Below, in pieces: positions 24,148-33,577 of a stretch of 44,692 nucleotides of DNA. Under the pieces are notes generated by a model. The model saw only the letters and a program-made list of their open reading frames with translations, was not told the DNA's origin and ran no database searches. The stretch covers positions 1 through 44,692 of the forward strand of contig JADFXM010000059.1 of assembly GCA_015233565.1 (NCBI GenBank), read 5' to 3'. Both the position numbers and the translations under genes were made by a program. Positions within the stretch are counted from its first letter, which is position 1; each line of letters opens with the position of its first letter. This DNA comes from Candidatus Rifleibacteriota bacterium. Lineage in GTDB: Bacteria; Muiribacteriota; Ozemobacteria; Ozemobacterales; Ozemobacteraceae.

Positions 24148-24993
24148 TTATTTATTGGAGTTAGTATTACTTTTCTTCCATGGACATCTGGCAACCTCGT
24201 CTGGAACCGAGGCTACATTTCCAGAAGTTGGAGCAGCCTTTATATGCCAAATTCGCTTTTGTAAGCCGACAGCTCTTGCCTCGAAATTAGTATGAACTTC
24301 CGGAATAGGATGTTGAAAAGTCTCCAAGTATTCACTTTTGGAATTCAACAACTCAAATCCACAATGGGGCCAGATGTTGAACACATAATTACCTAACAAC
24401 TCAACGTCAGTTTTCAGATGGAGAACTCCGTTTTTAGAGAGGAGCCTGCGATATCTTGAAAGGAATGTAGGTGAAACAAGCATTTTTTCAGGCTTCCGTA
24501 AATATGGGGTCGGAAAGGTTATCCATATCTCGCTTAGTTCACCTGGAGCAAAAAGTCTTTCAACAAACTCACCTTCTATTCTGAGAAATCCAAGGTTCTT
24601 CAAACCTTCTTCAAAACTTGTTTTCGCTCCTCGCCAAATCCTGGCTCCCTTTACATCTAATCCCAGGAAATTGCGTTCCGGAAAATTTCTTGCCATTCCC
24701 ACTGAGAAATCTCCCCAACCGCAACCCATTTCCAATACCAGTTCAGCATCCCGCTTAAAAAAAGATGAATTCCACTTACCGCAAAGGTTTGCCGGAGTGT
24801 TTTGCAAATCTCGTACAAAAGGCTCCACTAAATTCGGGAATTCACCAATCTGTTTGTATCGCTCAAGCTTTGAAATTTTCACGGATAGATATTTTTTTAA
24901 AAAAATTTGGAGCAATCGTGCTCCCTCAGTTTTCAGAGTTGGCAAGCCATTTAACCTTCCAACTCCCTGCGTATCCCACAAATTTTCACACAA
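24148..24993 (-). CDS. trmB: tRNA (guanine-N7)-methyltransferase
   Basis: A 281-residue class I SAM methyltransferase of the TrmB family, forming m7G46 in tRNA. SAM motif I is LVLEMGCGWGDFS (86-97). Then come FLGLDVKGARIWRGAKT, the family motif ITFPTPYLRKPEKMLVSPTFLSRYRRLL (158-184; most TrmB have FPDPWPKKRH here, so this is a variant) and LHLKTD. The N-terminal 40 residues are longer than usual. The TTG at 24993 has GAGGAG only two bases away, so a start near residue 38 (GTG) is possible. About 25 Lys/Ser/Asn-rich residues are extra at the C-terminus. Confidence 0.85.
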   Translation of the reverse strand: MCENLWDTQGVGRLNGLPTLKTEGARLLQIFLKKYLSVKISKLERYKQIGEFPNLVEPFVRDLQNTPANLCGKWNSSFFKRDAELVLEMGCGWGDFSVGMARNFPERNFLGLDVKGARIWRGAKTSFEEGLKNLGFLRIEGEFVERLFAPGELSEIWITFPTPYLRKPEKMLVSPTFLSRYRRLLSKNGVLHLKTDVELLGNYVFNIWPHCGFELLNSKSEYLETFQHPIPEVHTNFEARAVGLQKRIWHIKAAPTSGNVASVPDEVARCPWKKSNTNSNK

Positions 24994-25127
24994 TTCTCCT
25001 CACGTGTGTTCCCGAAAAAATCGCAGTTAAACAACCTAGCTTCAATCGTTCATCCATATCATATTACAACAAATAATTCTGCTTGCCAAGCACTACTAGA
25101 AGCTTTCAGGCCCCTATAAAAAGTTAA

Positions 25128-25228
25128 TTCATATTGTCATTGGCAATTTACCAGCAGTTCAAAAAAAACTCTGCGCAAAAATATTTTTCCCAAATTTTCT
25201 ACACTCAGAATTCCTGGTATCGATAGTT
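25128..25228 (+). repeat. E-family degenerate repeat, copy E1
   Basis: TTGTCATTGGCAATTTACC followed by a TTCAAAAAAA-containing AT-rich stretch resembles 28760-28850 in order and spacing. It abuts the C2 mini-element. The ends are not defined. Confidence 0.5.
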
Positions 25229-25438
25229 TCAGAATTCCAATTCCCGGGGATATAGTCTTGAGACCATTTTCCCAAAAACTGGAAACGTGAACTCGTTTGG
25301 ATGAGATTTCTGCCTTAACTTTGGGATTATTTGGTCTCAAAACAAAATTCGGGCAGAAAACTTTTTTAATCTCTACGGAATCGGCTTTTGAAGCTGAGCA
25401 ATCGAAGAAAGTGAAGTTTACGACAACAGGAATTCTGA
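25229..25438 (-). mobile_element. C-family mini-element, copy C2 (210 bp)
   Basis: Bounded by perfect TCAGAATTCC/GGAATTCTGA and flanked by GTT on both sides. It is inverted relative to C1 and C3 and one base longer. Frames inside it are not genes. Confidence 0.88.
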
Positions 25439-25538
25439 GTTTGCATTTTCTCGGAAAAGTACTTCAAAAGGTAGTTTTCTGATTTTGCAAAACTTCTCGG
25501 TTGGATTTTATCCTGAGACCAACTTACATAGAACTAAA

Positions 25539-25755
25539 CCGAAGTTCCGGACGCAAAATCTATTTAAATCCTGATCTGTAAACGAATTTAAGGCATTTTT
25601 CAGACGGCTTTTACTGGACAGTAGGAAAACCCTTGAAACCATCTTCAAATGCTATTTTCAGGCGTCAAATTTACATGGACAGAAAAAGCAGGCAAAAAAG
25701 GCTTCTTTTTGGCTTCAGGTCATAACAAGAGGGTGTTTTCACTCGGGAACTTCGG
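25539..25755 (-). mobile_element. D-family mini-element, copy D2 (217 bp)
   Basis: Perfect terminal repeats CCGAAGTTCC/GGAACTTCGG and a perfect 6-bp flanking duplication ACTAAA. It is the inverse of D1 and nearly identical over the first 38 bases compared (two differences). Confidence 0.9.
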
Positions 25756-26019
25756 ACTAAATCAGAAGATTCCTTCCAAAGCAAGTTGGCAATTCATCAA
25801 TCGAAAAAATGGTATCAAATTAAAATCCCCGAGATTGGGATGTGTGACACTCGTGTTGATGCAATCTTGAAAGCTGGCATTTTTGCTTTTTTCACTTCTT
25901 CCAGGCTAACCTGTTCTTGAATTCATAGCCCCTTGGACTCCGCTCTCACACTGTGAAATAATTGTTATTCGACCGCCACTATGCTATTCTCTTTGACGGT
26001 CTGTCCAAAAGGGGGTCCT

Positions 26020-27105
26020 ATGAAATCGAAGGTTCTTTGGTGGGCAGTCATCGGGATTTTAGCCGCTGGTCTAGGTTTCGAGTCCCAGGTTTTGTCGATC
26101 CCTGGAGGCTGGTTCGTAACTGCAATGCTTGTTGCAATAGTCGCCAGTTTGATCCGGCCGAAGCATCCCAGAGTTGCCCCAGCCGTTTTGTCGGGAGCCC
26201 AAGCGGTAATCGGGGTTCTGTTAGGAATCAATATTCGTCCAGAGGTTTTCCCCAACTTGATTCTTTATTTTCCGGCAATCATGCTGGTTATGGTGGTCAC
26301 TATCGGGATAAGCTTAATCGGTGGAGTCGTATTGTCAAGAGTAAGCTCCCTCGGTCGGGAAACCGCCACGCTTGGCACCCTACCCGGAGGGGCCAGCGCC
26401 ATGATTGCACTGAGCCTCGAAACCAATGCTGATGCCAGGATTGTTGCGTTGATGCAATACTTAAGGCTGGCTGTGGTTGTCCTGACGTCCTCGTTGGTAG
26501 CCGGTTTCCTAACCCACCAAACTCCGGGTGTCTCAAAGTCCTTGCCAGGACTTTCTTCGGGTTCCCCTCACAGTTGGTTCGATTTAATATTGACGCCCTT
26601 TTTAGCCATTTTGGGAGTTTGGGTAGGAAAACTGATTCGCCTGCCATCCGCGAATTTCCTAGGACCAATTATTCTTGGCCTATTAGTGTCCGGTTTTCAG
26701 CTTTTTCAGCCGGTTTGGCCGATTTGGGTGCCACCTCTTGCTTACATCTCGATGGGTTTTTATGTTGGTCTACTATTTGACCAGGAATCCCTTTTCCAGG
26801 CGGGACGACTCTTGCCTCTCTTATTAGCTAATACCCTGGTCCTGATTGGCACGTGCGCCCTAGCCGGTTGGGCTTTCGCGTGGTTCACCGGGGCCAGTCC
26901 GGTTTCCGGATATCTGGCCACCACCCCTGGAGGAGGAGATTCGGTTGCCATAATCGCCCTGGGAACAGGAGCAGACCTGTCGTTGATCTTTTCGGTGCAG
27001 TTTGTCCGGTTCTTGCTTATCGTGTTCACCGGCCCTTTTTTGGCTAAAACAGCCTTGAACATAAAACGTAAACTCGGGGAGAACATTGCTACCGGTACAA
27101 ATTAA
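26020..27105 (+). CDS. AbrB-family membrane protein (AbrB duplication family)
   Basis: A 361-residue, about 10-helix membrane protein of the family often labelled AbrB (PF05145), with its internal duplication. The first half carries LGTLPGGASAMIALSLETNADARIVALMQYLRL and the second TTPGGGDSVAIIALGTGADLSLIFSVQFVRFLLIVFTGP. These are the paired PGG motifs of the family. Its role is probably small-molecule transport, not DNA binding. I chose ATG 26020 with GGGGG before it; the frame opens earlier at 25981. The gene is visibly richer in G and C than its neighbours and stands alone between repeats and a convergent gene, suggesting transfer. Confidence 0.9.
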   Translation: MKSKVLWWAVIGILAAGLGFESQVLSIPGGWFVTAMLVAIVASLIRPKHPRVAPAVLSGAQAVIGVLLGINIRPEVFPNLILYFPAIMLVMVVTIGISLIGGVVLSRVSSLGRETATLGTLPGGASAMIALSLETNADARIVALMQYLRLAVVVLTSSLVAGFLTHQTPGVSKSLPGLSSGSPHSWFDLILTPFLAILGVWVGKLIRLPSANFLGPIILGLLVSGFQLFQPVWPIWVPPLAYISMGFYVGLLFDQESLFQAGRLLPLLLANTLVLIGTCALAGWAFAWFTGASPVSGYLATTPGGGDSVAIIALGTGADLSLIFSVQFVRFLLIVFTGPFLAKTALNIKRKLGENIATGTN

Positions 27106-27108
27106 CCT

Positions 27109-28377
27109 TCAAAAGAAGCGTCGGAAAATTACGCCAATTCCCTGAGGGATTAGACCGAATTCTGATTGCGTAAGTGGGATTGAACCTGGAATCAGGGATG
27201 AAGAGGTCAAATTACTTTCCCGGCCTGTTCTAAGCCAACAAAAAATGGAAACATCCGAATTTCCGGTCGTACTAATCGAAAGTTTCGGTTGCCAAAGTGT
27301 TGAATGATCAATGAGATTGAAAATTCCACTCAAATCGGCAGTCATAAGCTGGGTAAAAGGCATATGCAATGTCAATAACCCGTATTCGGAAGCGGACAAA
27401 AACGTCCAATCCTCCTTAAAAGGGGAATCTTGCGTTACTAATTGAAAATCCTCAGGTTTGCGAAATCCAAAATCCTGATACATAAAAGCTATTCCCATAC
27501 GCATTTTACGGTAAACTTCCTTTTCCATCCCGGCTATCCAGGATAATGCGAACCGGGAATCGCCTCCCCAGTTTTTTTCTTTATCCAGTTTCCTTTGAAA
27601 AAACGCCATTTCCCCCCATAAATCAACTTTTCTCTTTTCACCTGCCCAGGCAAGTCCGGTAAAGTTACGTTCACGAAATCTTCCCCCGAGCAGTTCGAGG
27701 TCAATCCCACTGAAAGTGTTTCGGATTCTCCCAATCGAGGCATCGTAAGAAGCTTGCTTGTTAGCAGCAAAAATCAATTCCGCTTCCCCGGAAGTACCTG
27801 CTCCTGTTCTGATCCGCAAGGCATCAACTCCTGGTTTGTAAGAGGCATCCAGATAGCCTGGACAAAAGGGAGCCAGGACATCCAATATTCCGATGAAATG
27901 GCTTGTTCCCAAGCTTATTGGCTGACGTCCCAGATCAAAGTCAAGTTTATTTGCTGTCCAGGAAAAATCAAATCGCTCAAGAGTGGCGGAAAAATCAGCA
28001 TATCTATTCATATAAATTGATTTTTGGAGATCCCAGTTTACAAAATGGTTTGTTGCGAAAATAGAATTCCAACTTCCCGCTTTGTTTTCAAATTGGCCAT
28101 TTGAGTTGTACAGACTGTTTGTTTCGATCTCCGCTTTAAATTTGAAAGAATCAAAGTTTGCTTTGGTCCAAATTCGGCATAGGTTTTGAAAAGTTTGGCT
28201 ATTGGTTGACGAGACGACTCCAAGGTCTTTGAGAAATCCTGGCCATTGTTGGAACTGCCCAATAGTTCGTATCGCCAGACCATTTTCAAAAGTGGGATCA
28301 GAAGAATACCCTGCCATTGAAAAAGAAAAGAAAAAAACGAAAAGGCACAGGGCTGGGAAAACCAACCGAATCCGCAT
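27109..28377 (-). CDS. outer-membrane beta-barrel protein
   Basis: 422 residues from the ATG at 28377. The N-terminus is a clear signal peptide (MRIRLVFPALCLFVFFFSFSMAGYSS). The frame extends to 28464, but without a leader-like start. The mature part alternates polar and hydrophobic residues in strands and ends GVIFRRFF, as barrel proteins do. FDLGRQPISLGTSHFIGILDVLAPFCPGYLDASYKPGVDALRI resembles DUF1302/porin-like barrels. It is the last gene of the minus-strand set with an ABC exporter and a LolA-like protein, so it may be the outer-membrane partner. It ends 3 bp from the convergent AbrB gene. Function inferred from context. Confidence 0.75.
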   Translation of the reverse strand: MRIRLVFPALCLFVFFFSFSMAGYSSDPTFENGLAIRTIGQFQQWPGFLKDLGVVSSTNSQTFQNLCRIWTKANFDSFKFKAEIETNSLYNSNGQFENKAGSWNSIFATNHFVNWDLQKSIYMNRYADFSATLERFDFSWTANKLDFDLGRQPISLGTSHFIGILDVLAPFCPGYLDASYKPGVDALRIRTGAGTSGEAELIFAANKQASYDASIGRIRNTFSGIDLELLGGRFRERNFTGLAWAGEKRKVDLWGEMAFFQRKLDKEKNWGGDSRFALSWIAGMEKEVYRKMRMGIAFMYQDFGFRKPEDFQLVTQDSPFKEDWTFLSASEYGLLTLHMPFTQLMTADLSGIFNLIDHSTLWQPKLSISTTGNSDVSIFCWLRTGRESNLTSSSLIPGSIPLTQSEFGLIPQGIGVIFRRFF

Positions 28378-28889
28378 TATAGCTATTCGATGGCAGCCCA
28401 TTTTTTCGAACGAGAACGCGAAATTAATTAATTTCATAGTCTTAAAATTCCAGGGGGGGGGCAAGGATTAAATTTTAGACACCATATTTGTCGACACCGT
28501 AGTAAGCTGGCCGGTATTTTTAGCTCAAATTTAAGGCCAAATGCAGAAAACATTGGTAGAACAAAAAAGCATATTCCTCCTAATTTCGTATCTCTCTGTT
28601 CATGCGACTTTCAAGGTAATTTATTCAGTATTTTGCTACACTGTCTATTTGTCTCACTATTAAAAAATCGTCGCACTTAGCTTCATGCAGTTTTTCATAA
28701 GTACCAGGGATAAAAAGTGAAGTTCAATTTTGGTGCTTACACAAAGCAACCAAGAGTAAATTCATTTTGTCATTGGTAATTATCCATACTATTCAAAAAA
28801 ACTTCGCGAAAATTTATTTTTTTCCAATTTTTCTGCACTTGTGTTGATGCAGGTTTATTAGTCAAGTATTTTTACTCTTTTTCGCTGGC
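28378..28889. other. intergenic gap with one degenerate repeat
   Basis: About 510 bp of AT-rich sequence with no gene. An E-family degenerate repeat occupies about 28760-28850. A run of nine G/C bases (28451-28459) lies just upstream of the beta-barrel gene. Confidence 0.5.
28760..28850 (+). repeat. E-family degenerate repeat, copy E2
   Basis: Contains TTGTCATTGGTAATTATCC and a TTCAAAAAAACTTCGCG-like stretch, matching 25128-25228 with many changes. No terminal repeats are defined. Confidence 0.45.
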
Positions 28890-29597
28890 TTACGCAATCG
28901 CTTTTTGTTGAGGAAGTGGCAAACCGCAGGGCTCGATTTTCCCATCCCGAAGTTTTATTACCCGTGACGCAGTCTCAACAACTCGAGAATCATGTGAACT
29001 GAAAAGAAAGGTTACTCCCTTTTCCTTGTTTAACTGCTTCATCAAACCAAGAAGAGAAAGAGCTGACTCCGAATCCAGGTTAGCTGTGGGTTCATCCGCC
29101 AGTACAATTGCCGGATTGCCGACGATGGCTCTGGCAACTGCAACCCGTTGTTGTTGACCACCGCTAAGTTGTGGGGGGAACCGATTTTCAAGCCCGGATA
29201 TGCCCAGTTCCGCAAAAAGGGCTAGAATTTTCTCTCTATGATGTTTCTCTGGGACACCTTGAATCTGAAGAATAAACTGGACATTCTCGAACGCAGTTAA
29301 TACTGGTACAAGGTTATACGCCTGAAAAACAAAACCGATTTTATGGAGCCTCAAAAAGGTCAACTCGTCATCACTTTTTTCTCGCGTCGCTAAGCCGTCA
29401 AGAAATATCTCCCCTTTGTCTGGTCTGTCCAGCCCTCCAATTAGATTTAAGAGGGTGGATTTGCCGCTTCCCGAAGGACCAGCCAAAACGGCGAATTCTC
29501 CACGGGAAATCGACAGATCAATACCATCGATGGCTTTTACGAAGAACTCGCCCTCCTGGTAATATTTCGATACGTTCTTTATCTCGACCGCGTTCAT
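28890..29597 (-). CDS. ABC transporter ATPase, LolD/MacB type
   Basis: A 235-residue ATPase of the LolD/MacB/FtsE group. Walker A is GPSGSGKST (40-48), the Q-loop VFQAYNLVP, the signature LSGGQQQRVAVARA (144-157), Walker B IVLADEPTANLD (164-175), and the H-loop FSSHDSR. It powers the two FtsX-type permeases encoded upstream, from which it is separated by a 226-bp gap. The start at 29597 has AGGAAATTTG before it and begins MNAVEIKNVS, as family members do; the frame extends 23 codons further upstream. Confidence 0.93.
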   Translation of the reverse strand: MNAVEIKNVSKYYQEGEFFVKAIDGIDLSISRGEFAVLAGPSGSGKSTLLNLIGGLDRPDKGEIFLDGLATREKSDDELTFLRLHKIGFVFQAYNLVPVLTAFENVQFILQIQGVPEKHHREKILALFAELGISGLENRFPPQLSGGQQQRVAVARAIVGNPAIVLADEPTANLDSESALSLLGLMKQLNKEKGVTFLFSSHDSRVVETASRVIKLRDGKIEPCGLPLPQQKAIA

Positions 29598-29822
29598 CAA
29601 ATTTCCTTCCACCGCAGAATGGGCGCCTTTTTCAGGATGAGAATGTTCACTTTCTTTCATTTGCATCGACCTAGCATGGCGTTCGCTAATTAACCATACA
29701 ATGCAATTCCGAAAAACTTAGCTTGTACAAAGAGTTGTCTTCCCTAAAACGACTCATTTTTTTCGTACCACCGAACCACACGATACTGATTTCTATTGCA
29801 ATGTTATTTAGCAAACGAACTC

Positions 29823-31058
29823 CTAGTATTTCCTCATGGCATCGGAGGGCCTAATTTTGAGCGCTCTGTGAGCAGGATATAAAGAAGAGGTCAGAACAAT
29901 TGCAATCATTAAAAACGACGCAAGTAGGTTAGCCGGAATATCCCAACCACTATATATAACTGAATCCATTACCATACCAGCCACTTCAAGCTTTCCAACT
30001 AATAAGGTAAGGTCTATTCCATGGATATGAGTATATAGACTAGCACAAAAAGCAAATACTTGTCCAATCAGTATGCCCAATAGGCTTAATACAAGCCCTT
30101 CTGCAAGGATGACTTTTCTGATTGCGGAAGGATGAAGTCCAAGGGCTCGTAAAAGCCCAAATTCTCTGGTTCTCTCAACTACACTCATCAAAAGAGTATT
30201 AACCGCACCAATAGCAATCAGGAAAAAAAGGATGGAAAAAAGTATCTTGAGCTGAAATCTGTCAATACTGATTGCACCGCTTAGTTCAGGCATGGCAATT
30301 TCCCAGGGGTAAGCTTTTACATTTTTTGAAGTTCCGGCAAGAAAGTCAACCTGTTGAAGGAAGGCTGGAATAAAGGCATAATCCTTGAGTAACACCGCAA
30401 TTTCATGGACAGCGTCAGGATTCCCGAAAAGAGTTGCCAATTGCCTGCGATCAACAAAAACTACACTTCGATCAATTTGGCCAATTCCTGTTTTAAGTAT
30501 TCCCGATATTCGAAACAATTGGCTGACAATTTTTCCGCTTTGATCCTGGAAAGAAAGAACAATTTTGTTGCCAACTGTTACTTGAAGTGATTTAGCCATT
30601 ACAAAACCGATCATGGCTTTATCTCGATTTTCATTTATTGACAATGTACCAGTCGCAAAATTTTTCGGTTGGAAAATCGGATTGGTGTCTTTTTCGGCCA
30701 AAATGTCCATTCCGTAGATTGCCGCTCCGCAGCTTTCCCGACTGGATTGTATTAGCCCTGGGATTGTAAGGCGCTCAAAAAAATGATCAATTAACTGATT
30801 CTTCCTCAATTCAGGAATAATCTTCGTCGACAGGAAAAACTGCTCAGCTTTTCGGTCTTCGAGGTAATGGTCCAGATAAAATCCAACGTGACCGCTTCCG
30901 ATCTTTGTTCCTTCTCTTATCATCTGAGCATAAGACCCGGCTGTAAGATTTCGGAAGAAAACAGTGAGGAAAATTCCTCCGGCAATAGCTGCGGTTTGCA
31001 GCAGGGTTCGCGCTTTGCTTCTCCAAAGATTTCTCCAACCAATTTTAATCCAGAGCAT
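29823..31058 (-). CDS. ABC transporter permease, FtsX/MacB/LolC type (second)
   Basis: A 411-residue permease with one helix near the N-terminus (IGWRNLWRSKARTLLQTAAIAGGIFLTVFF), a periplasmic MacB-PCD-like domain (about 45-260) and three C-terminal helices forming an FtsX domain (RTREFGLLRALGLHPSAIRKVILAEGLVLSLLG). LolC/E and MacB proteins share this layout. Its ATG follows directly on the stop of the partner permease, so both are made together and probably form a heterodimer. It would extract or export a lipid-like or protein substrate from the inner membrane. Confidence 0.92.
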   Translation of the reverse strand: MLWIKIGWRNLWRSKARTLLQTAAIAGGIFLTVFFRNLTAGSYAQMIREGTKIGSGHVGFYLDHYLEDRKAEQFFLSTKIIPELRKNQLIDHFFERLTIPGLIQSSRESCGAAIYGMDILAEKDTNPIFQPKNFATGTLSINENRDKAMIGFVMAKSLQVTVGNKIVLSFQDQSGKIVSQLFRISGILKTGIGQIDRSVVFVDRRQLATLFGNPDAVHEIAVLLKDYAFIPAFLQQVDFLAGTSKNVKAYPWEIAMPELSGAISIDRFQLKILFSILFFLIAIGAVNTLLMSVVERTREFGLLRALGLHPSAIRKVILAEGLVLSLLGILIGQVFAFCASLYTHIHGIDLTLLVGKLEVAGMVMDSVIYSGWDIPANLLASFLMIAIVLTSSLYPAHRALKIRPSDAMRKY

Positions 31059-32294
31059 TCAGGAGTTCCTCAGCGCTTCTGCAGGTTTTTGTCGTATAAG
31101 TCTTATTATTGGTAAACAAGCAACTATGTTTCCAAGAATGAGCATTCCAAGGATTGGCGAAAAAACGTTTTTCAACGTTGGATTACAGGTCAAAAAAGGC
31201 TGCAGAGCACCTTCCCCGTAAGAAATGTTGGGCAAAAAAGCTGACAAATCCAGCGGATAATAATGAAACCAAAAGCTTAAGGAGGTCCCTAATACCCCGC
31301 CAAAAATGCCGGCAAATATTCCTAACAGACATCCTTCCAGGGTAATTAAAACAGCCAATCGCTTTTTGGTGAGGCCTATAGCGCCAAGAATTGCAAATTC
31401 CCTGCGACGTTCGAGAAAAGCCATATTCATAGTGTTCATCGTAATCAAAAACACCGCGAAATAAAAAATACCCATTACAATTAGCTGTATTGCAGTCAGA
31501 ATATCAAGTATTGAGGCCATTTGTGGGACAAGTTTCTGCCAAGTTGTAAACAAAAAACTCGGGAAGTCCTTTTTCAGCGTTTCAGCCATAAAGTTAGATT
31601 TAAGGGGATTCTTCAGAAAAACAATCCACTTATGCAGCTTGTTGTCCAGTACAAGAATTTCCTGGAGGGTTTTCCTCCCGGTAAGGGCTAATGACGAATC
31701 TCTGAATGAGTTCCCGGTTTTCATGAAACCTGCAACGGTTAATAAATCGGAACAAATTGAGCCGTCCGCAGCTTGTCCCATTATGGCAACCTGTCCACCA
31801 ATTGTTGCTTCAAGACGTTTCGCAAGATTTTCACCAAGAATTATTTCGTGAGCTTCATTACTGCTCAGAAATTTGCCCTTTGTAACACTCGTCGGAAGGC
31901 GACTTGTCTGAATCTCTTCGTCCGGGTTTATTCCAAGCAGTTCAACCGCCTGGGAATGCGAATTTTCATCATTTCCAAAACTGAGAAGAACGAAACAGGA
32001 AATGCGGCCACATATTCCCTTAACCTCAGGGTTCTTCAAAATTGTTTTGCGGAAATTTACATCCTCAGGAATGGTTTTATATAACGAAGGTTGATCGATA
32101 TAGGTTACTTCAGTGACAGTAAGATGCCCAAACATCGTTTCAGTGGAATTGTTTATGATTCCCCAGATAAGACCGTCATTCATTCCAAGGTTGAAAATCA
32201 ACAGTGTAACAGCTGATATCATTGCTGACATTGTAAGAAGCGTCCTGCGCTTATTCCGCAGGAGGTTTCTGAATGCAAGCTTGAGCATTATCAT
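31059..32294 (-). CDS. ABC transporter permease, FtsX/MacB/LolC type (first)
   Basis: Also 411 residues and of the same architecture as its partner: LKLAFRNLLRNKRRTLLTMSAMISAVTLL at the N-terminus, a periplasmic domain, then MAFLERRREFAILGAIGLTKKRLAVLITLEGCLLGIFAG and two more helices. The two permeases are clearly paralogous but diverged, as in LolCE rather than homodimeric MacB. The first codons read M-I-M-L-K, so either ATG could start. No good ribosome site is visible. Confidence 0.92.
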   Translation of the reverse strand: MIMLKLAFRNLLRNKRRTLLTMSAMISAVTLLIFNLGMNDGLIWGIINNSTETMFGHLTVTEVTYIDQPSLYKTIPEDVNFRKTILKNPEVKGICGRISCFVLLSFGNDENSHSQAVELLGINPDEEIQTSRLPTSVTKGKFLSSNEAHEIILGENLAKRLEATIGGQVAIMGQAADGSICSDLLTVAGFMKTGNSFRDSSLALTGRKTLQEILVLDNKLHKWIVFLKNPLKSNFMAETLKKDFPSFLFTTWQKLVPQMASILDILTAIQLIVMGIFYFAVFLITMNTMNMAFLERRREFAILGAIGLTKKRLAVLITLEGCLLGIFAGIFGGVLGTSLSFWFHYYPLDLSAFLPNISYGEGALQPFLTCNPTLKNVFSPILGMLILGNIVACLPIIRLIRQKPAEALRNS

Positions 32295-32767
32295 CAGAAG
32301 TTTAACTCAGTAGCAATTTTTCTAAAAGTTGGTCTCGACAAGCATGCAGACAGATTGCACAATCAAGTTTATTCCTTCCTTCACCAAGTTTCACTCGCTT
32401 TCGCATAATTTATTAACTTTGGTCGTTTCGACTCCGCTCACAAGCTGTGAATAATTTACCCACCCACTAAAGTACAACCAACGAGAATGTTGTCAGAAAA
32501 CGTTTGCGACTGTTTCCACTTCCCATATTTTAATTATTTCACACCTTCTCACAAGACGCGAATATCACAAACATTGCCTAGCGCACAACATCTGAAAATA
32601 TTGCTGATGAATAATTGCGACATTTTCCACTTTCATTTTCGGCAAACATTTCACACCTTCTCAACGACCGACTTTTCAACTTGCTTTTTTTGGTAAATTT
32701 GCAGTGTCGGTTAATTTTATTATTCCGTGACTTCGAAGCAAATAAAGTTTTACTCACTATTACAATG
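32295..32767. other. intergenic gap with a degenerate tandem repeat
   Basis: About 470 bp inside the transport gene set. Two related stretches about 113 bp apart (32504-32552 and 32616-32665) share TTGCGAC, TTTCCACTT and ATTTCACACCTTCTCA. GACTCCGCTC and TGTGAA near 32431 also recur near 25936. No gene is visible. Confidence 0.5.
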
Positions 32768-33577
32768 TCAAAAACTCTTTCTGAGAGTTTGGACTGAAAA
32801 TAGATTGGATGGAAGCTTAATATCGAATTCCAGATTATCAAATATCATTTCAGTGTATTCCCCGGAATTTTCAATAGGCTCGACTTTCATGTACTGAGCA
32901 ACCCAGCGATTGGATATTTTCGAGACCCGGTCAAATGTGATTACTCTGACTTTTACACCTGCTTCGTCAAAATACTCAATGGTTTTGGGAACTTCCTTTT
33001 CCCGGTCGATCGTATATAACAATTTTCCCCAGACGACGGCTACTCCTGATTTGGGAATAGCCTGGACAAAAAGGAACTTTTCATCTTTCTTTTCGAGCCT
33101 GAAATCATACAAAATGTCGATTTTGTCTTCTTTTACAAGGTCATCATTTGTAAAATGGCTTCCCATCCATTTGTCACCCATTAAGCTGGACGGAATTTTC
33201 ATCAGTCGATCAATTTTGGGAAGGAAATTCCAAATGTCACTGTTAACCTTTAGAGTACAAGTTCCTTTTTCTTTTGCCGGCTCAAGGATGCGAACAAGAA
33301 ACTTGTCACGTCCTTCGCTCCAATTTTCCATTTTCAGAGTCCGCTTCCACTCTTTGGTGGAAATATTCATTTGCGAAATGCTGTGGGAAGTTTCGCCTCG
33401 GTGTTGCGTTTCAATCTTTTTTATCAACGCCCGCAATTCTTCATCGGTTTCAATTGATGTCTGATTGGCTGGAAGCTGGCAAAATACTGCAGGAACAGAA
33501 ATCATTTGGAAAAAGAAAAGGAAAATGGAAAAGGCAGGGAAAGTAAAGAAAAAGAAATGTAATGGTTTGCAGTTCAT
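32768..33577 (-). CDS. LolA-like outer-membrane lipoprotein-sorting protein
   Basis: A 269-residue exported protein. The signal peptide is long and Phe-rich (about 1-33, ending VPAVFCQ). The mature part has the LolA-like half-barrel motifs SEGRDKFLVRILEPAKEKGTCTLKVNSDIWNFLPKIDRLMKIPSSLMGDKWMGSHFTNDDLVKE, typical of the family labelled outer membrane lipoprotein-sorting protein. Such proteins often sit next to MacB-like transporters, as here. It would carry a hydrophobic ligand across the periplasm. Its ATG overlaps the TGA of the MBL hydrolase gene (TGATG), so the two are coupled. Confidence 0.9.
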   Translation of the reverse strand: MNCKPLHFFFFTFPAFSIFLFFFQMISVPAVFCQLPANQTSIETDEELRALIKKIETQHRGETSHSISQMNISTKEWKRTLKMENWSEGRDKFLVRILEPAKEKGTCTLKVNSDIWNFLPKIDRLMKIPSSLMGDKWMGSHFTNDDLVKEDKIDILYDFRLEKKDEKFLFVQAIPKSGVAVVWGKLLYTIDREKEVPKTIEYFDEAGVKVRVITFDRVSKISNRWVAQYMKVEPIENSGEYTEMIFDNLEFDIKLPSNLFSVQTLRKSF

